From the NCBI RefSeq assembly GCF_019649055.1, contig NW_026570226.1, positions 620,001 to 684,000 of the forward strand: a stretch of DNA of 64,000 bases, read 5' to 3'. Shown here piece after piece: positions 35,701-48,314 of this stretch; position 1 is the stretch's first letter; each line of letters opens with the position of its first letter. The position numbers were made by a program, and so were the translations under genes. The stretch comes from Paramacrobiotus metropolitanus. Taxonomy: Eukaryota; Tardigrada; Eutardigrada; Parachela; Macrobiotidae. The notes beneath the pieces were generated by a model. The model saw nothing but the letters and a program-made list of their open reading frames with translations. It searched no databases and was not told where the DNA came from.

Positions 35701-36652
35701 TACGGAGAGGCCGAATGCCGTGAAGTTCGGACAAATGGCCACAGTTTTCACTGGTTCCGAATGCTTGACTTGGTAATTGTCATCCGTGTGGTATAAACCA
35801 TGAACAAATACTTTGCCATCATCACCGGCGGACGCCATGTAGTCCCCTGCTTCATCCAGGGATATATCGTTAACGGGACCCGCATGTTTCGGAACAGGAA
35901 CGCTTAGCGATATCCTACAGACATTCAAGACGTACAGATATATTCAGGAATTCAAAACCGGACATTAGCGTGCTTTTCATAAAAGGACTGAATTTTGAAG
36001 AGACTGGTTATGGCCAGTCGACGTAAAAGTTTACTTCCCAATTTCGAATTTATCCTCCTAAACAAAATTGTTGTATATTGGTGCATAAAATATTACAGTA
36101 CGCACGTTCGTACAAAATGCTCACTACTTTATATATTAGAATATGCGAAATAAAACTTCCAAAAAAAAGGAATACTAATTACCTATTCCCTTGTAAATCC
36201 AGTATGTGAATTTCCCCATTTTTCGTGCCCAGTGCCAATAATTTGGGATGTACCGCGAGTGCTGTAGCACTGTCCCGGAACAAGATATTCGCGGATTCAA
36301 TGTTTCTATCGGGGAAAAGCCGCTCGTATTTAAATTTAGGTTCGACGTCGTGCGTGTCATCTTCCGCTTCGTCGATATCAATGGAAGCACTACCGTTGCT
36401 CATCGGCATTTCGGGACTGCTACTATGATCATCGCGGATATCCTGGGAACCAGAATCCCCAGCGACTGATGGAACATTGCTGCTTTCCCTTACACTGGCA
36501 TCGCTTTCAAACACCGCTGGACTGCTGATCGGATTGAAGGATTCAGCCAACAGATCCGACACATTACTCGCAATATCAGCTGCTCTAGACAAGACTGTCG
36601 TGGCAAAAGAGGGCAGCTCAGTCCCCGAGCTGCTGGGAGGACTTTTCGACAT
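32722..36652 (-). CDS. VPS41: VPS41, HOPS tethering complex subunit
   Basis: Five exons on the minus strand: 36652-36183, 35914-35076, 34594-33632, 33444-33176, 33003-32722, giving 940 residues. After an acidic Ser-rich N-terminus comes EPKFKYERL, matching the start of the conserved region. A WD40-type beta-propeller with an ISLDEAG motif follows, then YFIVSPKDVVVAK, and then the long alpha-helical clathrin-heavy-chain-like repeat region. The conserved stretch DKPDFITVLLRNIGTHVDP is present. A C-terminal RING-H2-like domain supplies Cys885, Cys888, Cys911, His913, His916, Cys919, Cys927 and Cys930. VPS41 acts with the HOPS complex in late endosome-lysosome tethering and in AP-3 traffic. The start of exon 4 is awkward: the first acceptor leads to a stop, so I used the TAG acceptor 13 bases downstream (see finding). 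A longer open frame upstream of the chosen ATG is probably 5' UTR. Confidence 0.94.
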
Positions 36653-37944
36653 CGTAACCGACAGGCATAAAAAATATACAGCGGAGGATGCATGCAGAGC
36701 CTCTGAAACGAGAAACGTGTTAGTTATAGTACTGCAGTTTGCAATCGCACCATGCACTAAGGACAAGGTGAGAGGTTCGCAACACTTACAATTAGTTACC
36801 GTATTTCTTAAAATTTCTGATACCATGAAAATAATGACAATAACGCTGTACTTGGAATACCACGGAAAACAGAATTTAAGTGCATCGCTTTGCCAGTGGC
36901 AGGGAATTCAAAACGATTACTCATTACTGATAAATAATGGTAAAAAAACATAAAGCGCAATGTAACTTACTATTACTTTAAGTTACAAGTTCCAGCCAGC
37001 TTCGCCAAATGAAGAGTACAAATCCCATGATCCCCGTGACTTACCACTTCATCGTTCTTGGTCGGTAAGGCGGTGACATACTAGAACGTCTAAAATTCCG
37101 TAAGAAGTAAGTACAATAATCAAAATCGGAAAAGTTGGAAGGGTTCGAGAACACGCTGAACAGCCCTATAAATTCAAGAACGACTGTAGGTGTATTAACG
37201 ATTAATTTCTACAGATATAGATATACGATATAGATATACGTAAACATACAGAGCTGTACTGCTACAGACGCAGTTTTGGAACCTTTCGCAACGGTTCTTG
37301 TACAGACAGAGTCAAAAATCTGAGAGGTTTTATACAAGGACGCACTTGCTTTCTTTTTATTTTTAAAGTTTAATTGTAGCAACTATCATTCATGCCGTGT
37401 AAACTTGGCTTTACACTTTACAGTTTTAGGAAACACCATGTAGTATGTACATACTGTAAATACATTAACTAGCCTTCGACTGAGCACTAATTTTCGCAAA
37501 TACTCGGTATTCCTACAATCCTACTTAGTAAATAATATAATAATAATCAATCCATCATTAGCCAAGCATTATGTTTTAATAAAATAAAATATTAAACGAA
37601 ACAAAGAAACAACTTGCTGTACTTGTTGGCTGTTCTTCAAAAATGTTCTTGTTGGCCACACAGCCTGAGCCAGGAAATGAACGCCGAGACCGGAAGCGGC
37701 GGTGACTGCTTCGCCACTACACTGTGCTCTATGATGTACACTGTACTCTACGGTGTGCCAAAAAGAACACATCAATGATGCGAATGCGAAAACTCAGGGC
37801 GTGCTGCTGGCGATAAATGTTTTTGATGCTGTCGGCGAAAATTAAAAATTCATGACGTCACTGAACGATTGTGATTGGCTAGCCTTTTTCGTCCCGTTTG
37901 GAATCTTGCCGTGCTCGGCAGCATGGCTCTGGCAGGCAGCTTGT

Positions 37945-37978
37945 GATGTTGCCAAAATCTTTAAATTTTGGCAACATC
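37945..37978. repeat. hairpin with 14-bp perfect stem
   Basis: The arms GATGTTGCCAAAAT and ATTTTGGCAACATC flank a 6-base loop, CTTTAA. No T-run follows in either direction and this is a eukaryote, so it is not a bacterial terminator. A palindromic insertion or a structured RNA element are both possible. Confidence 0.7.
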
Positions 37979-39527
37979 GTTTTGGGGTGTGGGGGGAAGC
38001 TGGGGGTTATTGCCGAATATGTCCGAAATTCAGATTATGTTTGTGTCATTGCTCAGCTACCTTCGTGTTGCAGTTACGAATATCGCCGTTTGAATTTACA
38101 ACTTTACCGTGCAGATTCCTTTTGCTTTTCTCGTACGCACATGTCTTTTTTAAGTAGAATTTCCTGCTTTTACAAAATTGAAGCTGCTTTGGACAAGCTG
38201 GGCGGATACTCGTACTGAATTAACGCTGCAACTTGAAACTTGCCGCAGACAGCAGCTTGTTTTCGCATTCCCGTCAATATAATATTTTGCGTAAAATAAT
38301 AAGTAACTGATAAAGATTTTTTGGTACAAAAGGAAGGAAAGCGAACAAATTATAAAGGACAACCCAAAAATTTCTTTGCGTCTTCCTTTAAATTTTTTAA
38401 GTGTACAGTACAGCATAGACTGGCTTTGTGCTTCTTTGCGTACATAACGTAGTATACAATCACATCAAACTTCTGTAAGTACTGTACGCTTTACAGATCG
38501 GATGAGTCAGTCTCCAAGACTCCGCCATGCTAACATTTGGCCAGACAACAAGATTTGTAAATTAATAACGAGGTTTGCTGTTTGCAGTTTCCAGCACGTC
38601 GAACATCGAGCGACCTCGTAAACTCTAAAGTTGGTTTCTTTCTGTTCAAAGGTGCCATAAGCCATAAGGCTTATTTGTCGCTCATGTGCCCGAACTGTGT
38701 TGTTGTTGGTTTTGTAACTTCGTCGTAGACATTGAATTTAATGGTGACCATAGTTTTCTTGGGATAATTTTGATGCGACGCTGATACTAATTAGGCTTAT
38801 GTTTGACGAGAACTAGGAGCCATTTCCCCCCGTCAGCCGTCGCCACCATTTCTGAGATTATTTGTGCTAATTTGGGAAATTAATATTTTATTATCCACCC
38901 GAATCCCAAAGGTAAAAAGCCTTTCTGGTAATAAACTGCGTATCGCCGTATACATTCTTCATGGTTCTCATAATGAATAATCTAATTGTTTAAAATGTTG
39001 AATGTGGTTCTTTTGACCAGTTCATCATTTATGTGATTATGTGAAAGATCGCTCTGCGATTGACGCTGATGTTCTCCTAATTTTTAACGTTTCGCTTGTG
39101 TTATTTAATACAGAAAATAATGAATATTTTTGGTAAGCTATTGTAAAATATTAATTTAGCTACAAAATATTTTAATGACTTATAACACTTATTTGCGGTG
39201 TATTATTGCCTTCGAAATTGAATTTCTCAACTTGTATTTTCACAGTACTCGCTGTAACTTAAGCTTACTTATACGGTTATACCATTGAGTTGGTTAAAAC
39301 TTAAAACTGCTATTAGTGTTATAGGGCGAATTTCAGTAGAAGACGGTGTAAAAAATTACAGAGCTAGTTTTGTGCCTTTAGGTTTTGACCATCTCTTTCT
39401 CTCACAAGTCAGCCACAGCTGCTTTACTTGTTAGCGTCGGAAATTAAATATGGCTGTTTTTATTTTTGCATTGCACAAGCATTGCTTACTGCACTAGCCT
39501 CTATTTTATGACTTTGTTAAAATTAAT

Positions 39528-39565
39528 GGCTTTAGGATATCGTTACGGCTTTAGGATATCGTTAC
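39528..39565. repeat. perfect 19-bp tandem duplication
   Basis: GGCTTTAGGATATCGTTAC occurs twice with no spacer, about 330 bases upstream of the EAF start codon. It is probably a recent replication-slippage duplication. Confidence 0.9.
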
Positions 39566-39898
39566 GGAATTTTAAGGTTTGTATTGTGCAACAGCATTTC
39601 CTTACGGCCTACCACAGTGAATTTGGAATTTCATTTTTTAATCGGTTTTACTGTTTTCAGTACTTCTATTCTTTTGACGTAAGATCATTGGCATTATATT
39701 GAACGATAAAGTAGTTATTTTGTGATGGAACGATTTTCTTGTGGTGTAAGGTTTTACAGTTAAAGGTTTGAACTTTGAACAACTTACATATTGCGCACTT
39801 TGCGTGCTATACGAATTCGTTATGCCTTTCCAGGGTTGAAGAGCCAGTTGCGGACGATTTTTGTTCATTGTTATTACTGGAGTTAACCATATCTCTCC

Positions 39899-41573
39899 AT
39901 GTCTCAAAAATCTGCTAAAGGAAATGCAAAGGACGGGAAAACTTACTCTTTGAAGCTGGGAAACAGTTTCGAAAAACGATCGGATGTATCATACCACACC
40001 ATGCGCTGTAAGACGATTTGGCTGGATTTGTACTTTGTACGTTGTCCGAATGTTGACAGTGCTTTTATGCTTGTTTAGTCGATTTTAAACCTGTATCTTT
40101 GGGCGCTAGCAAGGATTTGACCATGCAGATTGGCGGTGAGAACGGACTGCAAGTTACAGCTACAATGACCGGCGGCACTAGTACGAAGCAGGTAGTTCCA
40201 CTAATATGGAGTATATGGAGTAGTCTCCAATCTTTTCCGTGGAATTATGCAGATTTTGCGTGCCAGTAATTTTATTTCTCATTGTTGTTTCACATATTTT
40301 TATTATTTTCTTTTCATCTGCCGCTGTATACAAAATTTTCAGTCGTTGGCGGTGCAGTTTTCAGTATGTGGGGAATGTCGTAATTTTTTTGTTTTGGAAA
40401 TTTGTTAATGACACATTTACAGCTGTTGTAGTTTTCCTTAAAATGTTTTAGGGAAGCGGAGCTTCGAATGGCCAGACTGTTTACAAGGGATCAAAAAAGC
40501 CTTACACCACTAAAGAATGCGTGCTGATAATCGATGAACAAACGGGCGAAGTCGTTTTGGAGAAACTTGGGGATAATATCATGCTGAAAAAAGCCCGGTA
40601 AAAAATGTGAAGAACCAGTTTTTACGACGCTGGGTTTGGTTTCATTTTTACCTTATTGTTAGCCCGGAACAAGGAAATAAACCGAAGCTCTTCAGCGACA
40701 AATCCGATGTGAGTCCGTTTGGCACTCCGAGCTATTCTCCCACGGCTTCCTCTTCGCCCACTCCATCGCCAACTCAACCTGTTGCCTCTCAAAACACCAC
40801 GAAAAAACCACCAGTAAAACCAAAAACCGATGTAAAGCCTGCGCCGGCCCCGAAAGCCGCAACATCTCCTCCGAAACCTTCTCAGCAACCAGCGCTTGTT
40901 GCTGCCCAGCAGAGTATGTGTTTTTTTTATTTCTTTGATTTGCTTTGTTCGACCGTGAGACACAGTGAAGAATACAAGTGGCTTGTTTGTTCACAACTGT
41001 TGTTTTAGAACCGTTAGAGAAGGCTCCATTGCCGTCTAAAGCTCAAAAAGGAAAGATCAACGATCGTCTGGACAGCTCTTCATCCAGTTCGTCTTCTTCC
41101 AGCTCATCATCCAGTGAAAGTGATTCAGATAGCGATGGGGACGATAATATGGACAGTTTGCTGGATATGGATCCTAAGTCGACTCAGCGGCAAGGTATGA
41201 TGTCGGAAATGTCACGTACAAATGGAGTGGCTTCTTTTTTTTCGCAAATCGAAGAACTTTCAGGCTTCGGAATCGGAGACCTCTGCCAGTCCGAATGCAT
41301 TGGTATCTCTATTTTTCAGGTCGTCCTGGTGCAAATGGAAGTGTAAATAACAAAACCGAACTGGCCAACGTGGCTGCTACACAGCCTCAACAAACAGCAC
41401 CGGCTCCGACAAGAAGAGTGGCATCTTTAGGTTGGTCAGATTTTCCCAAAGTTGTGTTGTTAAGCTGTCTACAGTAAACCCTTCATAATGTTTGCATTTT
41501 AGCGGATGATTTGAAATTGAGTAGCGATGAGGACGACAAGGACGATTCGGATGAAGATGGAATAACGTTCTAG
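39899..41573 (+). CDS. EAF: ELL-associated factor (EAF family)
   Basis: Seven exons: 39899-40007, 40079-40191, 40452-40597, 40663-40913, 41009-41194 (or to 41215), 41320-41430, 41503-41573. They give 328 or 335 residues. The EAF domain occupies about residues 10-125: LKLGNSFEK, YHTMRFDFKP, VYKGSKKP, KECVLIIDE and a basic VLEKLGDNIMLKKAR end. It is followed by a Ser/Pro/Ala/Lys-rich linker, a run of 14 serines leading into an acidic SDSDSDGDD patch, and a conserved-looking acidic C-terminus, ADDLKLSSDEDD. EAF proteins bind ELL and stimulate RNA polymerase II elongation within super elongation complexes; the Ser/Asp-rich C-terminus is the transactivating part in vertebrates. The donor of exon 5 is ambiguous, since GTATGA at 41195 and GTACAA at 41216 are both in phase. 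The start is the first ATG before the domain. Confidence 0.92.
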
Positions 41574-42443
41574 TTTTACGTCCTGAAAGTTTTTTTAATT
41601 TGGTTCTTTCATTGTTCAAATGGGCTTTCATTTTGCAGACACTTGTCATAAATATTTTGGGATTTGGTCATGAGACGTGATGAGAATGAACTATTAACAG
41701 TTACTACAATAATGTTGTTTGTAAAATGTATTATGCGATTACAGTCATTAAACCATTCAGACAATAAGATTGGTGAAAATGTGTCCTATGTGTCAAACGA
41801 ATTTTTTTAGCGCTTCTGAAACCGCTGCTTCTAAATATTTTTAATGAACACCCCGTTTAAGACTTTGGCTTATTACATTATTTTGTGATCTGTTTTATTG
41901 TGTGACTGATCAGGACAACATGTGTAATGCACGGTATGTTGTTTGTTTACAGGATTGTGCTTCTGCAGGTAGCTTAGTGGGTGCATGCAGCTTTTGTATC
42001 TCGTGCAGTACTTCACTGCGGTTTGATAAGGTTATCCTGTCAAATTAAATGTCCCTCGGGTTTCCGCACAATAACGCGTGTGGATATTACATACTAACCA
42101 AATCAATCAGCATAGATTAATTGATATCCGCTTGCTTTTATCGTGAAACTTGTAAATAAGCCTGTACAGATGATTAGTGCAAAGCAGTAATGCCTGGTCG
42201 TTACTTGTTGCTGATACGAGAATATAGATCACAAACTCCATAATCAAGTACGAGTACAGAACCAAAAACGTAAAAATGACGGAAACAGATTTGTGTTGGG
42301 CTAGTTAAACATAACTATAAGTGCACATGTTGATGACAACCAGCAACTTTCGTTTTTGCTAAAATTGATAAGTGACGATTTTTTATCCCGATGAAAACCT
42401 ACCCTAGTATTGTGATAAGGAGTTAGTCGATCTCTTCCAAAAC
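41574..42443. other. intergenic region, EAF 3' end / SRCR-ZP gene promoter
   Basis: The two genes point the same way, so this should hold the 3' UTR of EAF and the promoter of the next gene. I see no exon or clear repeat. Confidence 0.5.
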
Positions 42444-44894
42444 ATGGCTGCTCAAATGCGCTGTACTTCCGTATTGGTATACATTTTTCTATATTTGGCC
42501 ACGCGTGCGAGTGCAGTAAGTCGAGTGCAATATAATTAGTACAATATGATAAAAATTTTATCGTGAAACTTGTGCACACTTATTTATTTAGTGTGTACCA
42601 GCGCTGGCTTTTTATTGTGTGAAGTGGCCATTGCCCAGTAAAGACAGAATATAATTAGTTAATCACGGTTAGCACCACGATTCTCCAGCCAGACTCCAGG
42701 TATCACTCTATCTGCAGTAATTTGCGTATTTCAAACTATTTCATGAGTAGACAATGTTACAAAATAAAAATATATTGTAAAATATATTACGGAATATCTT
42801 TGTACGTACGTATACGACTACAGGCTTGCGGTATAGTACCTAATATGTTATTACAGTATACAGATACAGTAGTAACAGATTAAAATAATGAATTGTGTAA
42901 GATGTCCTGTAATTACAGTCCAGTCTACCTGTTCAGAAGTCATTGAAATTTGTATGATTATCTATTAACTACCTTACTTAATTCGTTTAGCAGAACGACC
43001 TGGTGCGCGTTAATCCCGAACCCGATCAAGACAGCCCGACCATTTCCGGTCAGTTAGAGGCCAGAGAAGCTAGTACAGCCACCTGGAGGAAAGTCTGCCA
43101 TGCTAGCAGAACAATGGCTGTTACCGATCGTATAGCTATCGCTGCATGTCGTAGCTTAAGATATAATAAAGTCGTGAGAGTTCAAGTTGGAAGTTACGGA
43201 CCTCCTGGAAGATACTGGATTCAGTTCTCAAACTGTCCCCCTGGTAAGTTTGTTCCAGTTCCCTAATTCCTAAACTGCGAATTGCCAGTGAGAATCACAC
43301 GTCGGCATATATACCGGTATATGCCGGAATATAATTCTCACGGGCTATACTCGTATACATTCACAACAGTGACATATTAAAATATAAATATATTTTATGA
43401 TAGAGCTACCTGATTAATCATTCGTACAGTGAATGTTTCTGCTCTTCAATTATACGCACAAACATCATCATGATTGTTTGGGTTCAAACAGATCCACATT
43501 CCCTCCTTGCGTGCACCAGGCAGACTTTCGAGGGCACGGGTGATTCGTGCAGGACTCGCATGGTCTGGATAACATGCGAGGATAAGAGTAAGAATTTTTT
43601 TTATTTTTTGAAAACACATATATGATATAAATATATTTAAGCTCTGTATAACGAGTCTTCAGACATGTACACCCGTTAGATCCAGACGTACACACTTACA
43701 AGCTCATATAAAAAACGCAGCATTTTGAATACTGAGTGGTTAACAAAACTTGCTCTTCAAATGTTTTCCAGTTGAAACAGCAAAAGATCCCTCAGAAGTA
43801 CAGTGCAATGAATTCCGAATTGTGCACCCTGGTGAAAGCCTCTTTTTCTTACCGGTTTCGGGATGCCGCGCGAACCTACAATCAGCAGACCCATCTGCTT
43901 TATTAATTATACGTGCCGCTTTGTGGCCCGGATTGCAAGAGCCTTCCTCAGGACCATGTACAAGCGAGCGTCCTGTTTTGCGCATCGGAGAGTATAGTAT
44001 ATCGTCGGGGACGGAAACGATAGTGTCCATTTCCAATGCTACCATGTGTAGGGCGAATTCAGTTAGAGCTCGCGGATCTAACACTCGACTGGAGTTGCAA
44101 TACTACGATCGACCAGATGCAGCCAACAAGCCCAATATAACAATCACCGGTATGCAATGAGAATTCTTGCCAAAAATAGGAAAATTCATCTGAATTAATT
44201 GCTGGTTCTTCAACCTTCGGGAGTTTATACTTTGTTCTGCTAGCACAACACCGGCTGCGCTGCACGACCACGGAAATGCAGGTTGCCCTTTTAAAAGCGG
44301 CAGTAAACATGACCGAGGAACAGGCTGACCGGGTCAGAGTTTATGGAGGATCTGCGGCGCAGCATTGTACAGTGCAGTTGAATCCAGATAGCGACTTGAT
44401 CGAATGGGGCACTTCTTTCGCCAAATGTGGTACACGCTATGTAAGTAAAGCCGTGTAGAAATGCTTTTATTTTGGTACATCTACGAATTCATACACTAAA
44501 AACCGGCGTGCATAGTAGTATTGTACCTTGTAAGTACTTATTGCCGCATAATTTCATTATGTTTCCTTTTTTGTTATTATTATTCGTTTTACTATTTTAT
44601 GCAAAGCGTCTGTGCGTTATGAACAACTTCTTTATTACTCACGAGTTACGCGAATTTCTGTTAATGACCTTAAAGTCTCTCTTAATAATTAACATTTGTT
44701 GGAAAACCATCTTGTCATTTTAGGACGAAGAAGAAAGAGCGTACGAAAATACTCTGACGATAGAAAAACCTACGGGTAATGTTGAATCTTTCTCTGGAAC
44801 CCCAATCGAATATACGGAAAAACTACAGTATATGCTAAAGTGCCGTGGAGGAGATTTTCCCGTTCACAGCGGAAATATTACAATGGCTATCTGA
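42444..44894 (+). CDS. secreted protein with SRCR-like domain, Cys-containing middle and ZP-N domain
   Basis: Six exons: 42444-42515, 42991-43243, 43492-43587, 43772-44149, 44244-44440, 44724-44894, giving 280 residues in frame. Exon 1 is a signal peptide that ends at ARASA. Residues about 28-140 resemble a scavenger-receptor Cys-rich domain: a VRVNPEP start, GQLEAR, W-x2-VC, a later ACRSLRY, and a closing CEDK. The middle (about 143-265 in part) has four cysteines and could be CUB-like, but this is not certain. Exons 5-6 form a ZP-N module with its four cysteines (RCTTTEM, AQHC, AKCGTRY, LKCRGG). The stop follows at once: there is no ZP-C, no furin site and no membrane anchor. It is probably an extracellular matrix, egg-coat or immune surface protein. 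A good AATAAA lies 186 bases after the stop. Confidence 0.75.
43285..43343. repeat. interrupted palindrome in intron 2 of the SRCR/ZP-N gene
   Basis: The outer arms GTGAGAAT and ATTCTCAC enclose an inner near-palindrome, CGGCATATA...TATATGCCG. The architecture is like a small foldback element. It lies about 40 bases after the exon 2 donor. Confidence 0.65.
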
Positions 44895-45079
44895 ATATTG
44901 GTAACAGACTTGAACAATTCTAAAATTTAGTAACCAATGTCGAAGTCGCACTTTGCAATACCATCTAGCAGACTCGAGCATAGATTAAAGATAAAAATTA
45001 AAGCTCTAAATGAAAGACAATACTTTAACGAAGCGTGTTAGAAACTAAAGACAACAAGCAAAGAACACTATTTATAAAA

Positions 45080-45085
45080 AATAAA
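45080..45085 (+). terminator. polyadenylation signal of the SRCR/ZP-N gene
   Basis: AATAAA occurs about 186 bases after the stop codon and 124 bases before the end of the convergent DUF4139 gene. It is the only canonical signal in this short convergent interval. Confidence 0.55.
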
Positions 45086-45208
45086 GATCAGCCGCGCTTC
45101 ATGTAGCTACCACGTACGATGTCCAGATACAGAACGGTAAACAAGCAAACGTACAGGAAATTAAGATTTCCTGATAATATAGATCCAAGCGCGTCAAAAT
45201 CTTACTCC

Positions 45209-48200
45209 TTAATCGCTACCCTGCACTTCCGTCTCCTCGATCTCTTTATCCGACGGATATTCCAGCTTATACTTCACAGTCCATGTATACGACGATCGCT
45301 CCTTGACATCTATCGCATGTTCGATGTTGTTATCATGATTCAATAAAAAGCCTTTGGCATCAGGGCGTTCGCGGGTCAACGGTGGATCGATCAACGTAAC
45401 CTGCAAATAACATGGTTTCTACGTCGGCTCCCTTCTAGTTCTGATCCTTTAACAGTTACCTTCAACTTCTCTTCCGTGCTGCGTGGGACTTGATCGACAA
45501 TAACGATATGCACTGCATCGCTACGCGTGTTGTTCACTTCGATTTCTTGCACATAAGTAACGACATTCATTTTATTCAGCAATCCCACTTGTTCATTGAA
45601 GCGGCGCACAGGGCGGTATTTAATCTTGATTGCGGGGTCAACACCCAATGAACAGGAAAACTCTTCCTGTGGACTGACGGTCTTCAAATCCACCTATTCA
45701 ACACAAGTAATAAATTAGGACGCTAAAATGAATTTTTAAGATGATAAACGACATTCGAAATCTGTAGTTTTTCAAAAACCAACTTCAACCATTTATTGTT
45801 CATTACTTATGTTCACTGTCAAATGCAGCCTGTGCTTCCACGCAACAAAAACCTGAACTGGATTTTTCGATTATTCTTAACAACATTTCTCACCGTTGCA
45901 ACAAAATTAGACCCAAAGAAAATGCTCGCTGGTCCTGGTAAAATTGGATATGCACTAGAATTAACCGCCTTAGCCTCCAAAAATGCCATTTCTGCCTTCT
46001 TCGGTACCGCTTTGTACTGCATATGTGGCTGTAATTCCAGCATGCCGACAGTCACTTTGTGCTCCGATCCGTCGCTTGGAACAGTTGTCAGTTTGGCAAT
46101 TTCGAACGAAGTTGTAATTCCAGAATCTTGGACCTATTAGAAAACAATATAAAACCGACCAAATAAAAACCAGAACAGCAAAATGCCGCTGATATCACGA
46201 AAAAACTGTGGAAGCATTGCCGTATGAAACAGTCAGATTCAAGATAGTACGTTCTAGTTTCTGATAAAATAGGTAAATACGCAAGCAAACTTCCACGGAC
46301 TGAGTAGATAAACAATAGTTGACTATAAAATTATAATTCAATTTTGAATGAGCATGTACCACTCGGGTAACAGCTGTTGCCATTTCTGCACGCATTGGCA
46401 TGGCCATTGCCATCATAGGAGCAGATCGTTCCATCATCTCGTCCTCGACATAACCTCTAGACATCTTGGCCCTTGGTGCGAAACCAAACAGCTGTTGCGT
46501 TGGCACAGGTGGAGGAGGTGGCTGTTTGAATGAAATCTAAAACACGGGAAAGTTTTTATGAATTAGCCATGATACTGTATATCTGATTCTGTACGTAGCG
46601 GTAGAGGTAGTAGTCATGATATCAGTTAGTCTTCCTAAATATTATACATTATTTTTCCAATAGCAGTAAAATCCGTTACCTGTTTAGTGCCCAGCTGAGG
46701 AATGTTGCCACCAACTGCTGGCACGGCAGTGGACAAACAAATGGGAATCTCCACCCAATCTTCATTAGTGTTTTGAGTAATCAGCCCATAATACGCGATC
46801 TGTGATGTGAGACCAGTATTTAGTGGCTACAGCAATTAACTTCTACTCGGCAATTTCAAAAATATTCAAGCTACCATACCGACAACTTCTTGCTGTCCGA
46901 CGCGACACGGACGTCATATTTCGGGCTCCAGCTCGCGCCATACACAATATAACTGATATTCAGTTCCAACTCCCCTTCCGCCTCAGCACAAAGAGAAACT
47001 AAAACATCCCTAAAAAGAGAAAAACTGTGTGTTATATATTTGATCACAATGTAAATTTGTATAATATTAGACACGTACCAAGTGTTTCTGCTACTACCAT
47101 AGCAGCACTCATTCAAATTCCGTTGTGCTGTTTCAATTTTTTCAGTTAATTGCTTTGAAACATGACGCTGTTCGCGCAGCTTCTCGTCCAATTTCCTAGC
47201 TTCGCCAGATTGGAAATTAAGGAATTCCGTGATGTTGTTATATGTCTCAGCAGTCGCTGGATACGATTTCCCATCTTTAACGGTAAACACGCCCTGCACA
47301 GAAACGGCAATTCTGATTAAACGAAGTAACAACAAAATTCCTATTCAGCGCAGCAATGCGAAAAGCGATGCATCACTGGTTTAGCAGTACCAGTACGCCC
47401 ACAAATTTCCATAAAAATCGCCAAGGTCAACTGAAAGTCATCTTGTAAAGAATGCCGATACATACACTACTATTGATCAGCAGGCGCGCCAGTCACCCAT
47501 CAGACGGGCACGTGTACCCGAAAGATAAACTCACAACTATGAGCGAACCTTTAAGTTACGACTTCCGAGCAATTTGCTGCCACTGACAGCATTAGCAATG
47601 CATTCAGTATTAAAGTCCGATCGTTATCAACATCTGTCACAGCTGCGATTATTAGGTACATGGAATGCATGCATTTATTACTTCACTACGATTTAAAGCT
47701 TTCTCACCGTAGCAAGAGATTCAACACATTTGGACCAAAATTCCTGCTGCTTTCCCAAACGGGCTTCTTCGGCATCTTCGATAGATTTTTGCTCTTCAAG
47801 TCGGTTGAGCTCTTCGCGCAGCTTCTTTTCTTTCTGGTCCACATCAGACGTCTGCGATTTGTTCACATAGTTGTTTGATAAATTCACATCGGTGATGGTA
47901 GCTGGACCGCGTCCTTCCACCCTGGAAAATATTATTCGATAAGCACGCACAGGAGGAAAAAAACTCGTTATATGCAGTGCCTCGTTCGTTCGTTCTAACA
48001 GCCAAACAGACCACCATATCGCCTGTGATTCACATGCTTCCAAAAAATTAGGCAGACCATTTCAAGAAATTAGACAGTTCTTAATTACAGCAGCTATTTA
48101 ATAATCTGGGTACACGTAGTTATAACATCGTTTAGATCACGTACCGTAAGGAAGAAAGATCAATCGGCGTTCGCAGCTGCTGTAAAACTACTTCGTGTTC

Positions 48201-48314
48201 GCCAGGCTGCGCTTTGAATCGCAAAACCCGCGAAATCTCAGCTCTATCGCGGTAGACGGTAACTTTGCTGATAGGAGCATCGCTGGCAGAAAACTGTTTA
48301 CGATTAGCAGACAT
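45209..48314 (-). CDS. DUF4140/DUF4139 protein (F37C4.5-like)
   Basis: Nine exons on the minus strand: 48314-48145, 47921-47708, 47293-47079, 47009-46880, 46799-46680, 46536-46360, 46133-45894, 45693-45460, 45400-45209, giving 563 residues. The N-terminal DUF4140 part starts with the family motif ISKVTVYRDRAEISR. A charged helical region (about residues 80-185) with repeated E/K/L heptads looks like a coiled coil. DUF4139 begins near LNISYIVYGASWSPKYDVR, followed by YYGLITQNTNEDW. A Pro-run and Met-rich linker (PPPPPVP, MMAMAMPMRAEM) separates two halves of the domain. The C-terminal part carries EVNNTRSDAVHIVIVDQVP, and the sequence ends with a short acidic tail. The family occurs in bacteria, fungi and invertebrates and has no established molecular function. 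There is no signal peptide, so it is probably cytosolic. It is divergent with CHPF and convergent with the SRCR/ZP-N gene. Confidence 0.92.

Larger units (their letters stand above)
36653..39898. other. divergent intergenic region, VPS41 / EAF
   Basis: About 3.2 kb without a supported exon, expected to hold both promoters and untranslated leaders. It contains a tandem ATATAGATATACG-type duplication near 37215-37245, a 14-bp-stem hairpin at 37945-37978 and a perfect 19-bp tandem duplication at 39528-39565. A possible leader acceptor for VPS41 lies near 36705. Confidence 0.5.

Noticed and set aside
36653-36826. N-terminal extension of VPS41 by an upstream open frame
   Set aside because: It contains a likely 3' splice site and a Cys-rich sequence unlike VPS41. 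The ATG at 36652 leads directly into a typical acidic N-terminus.
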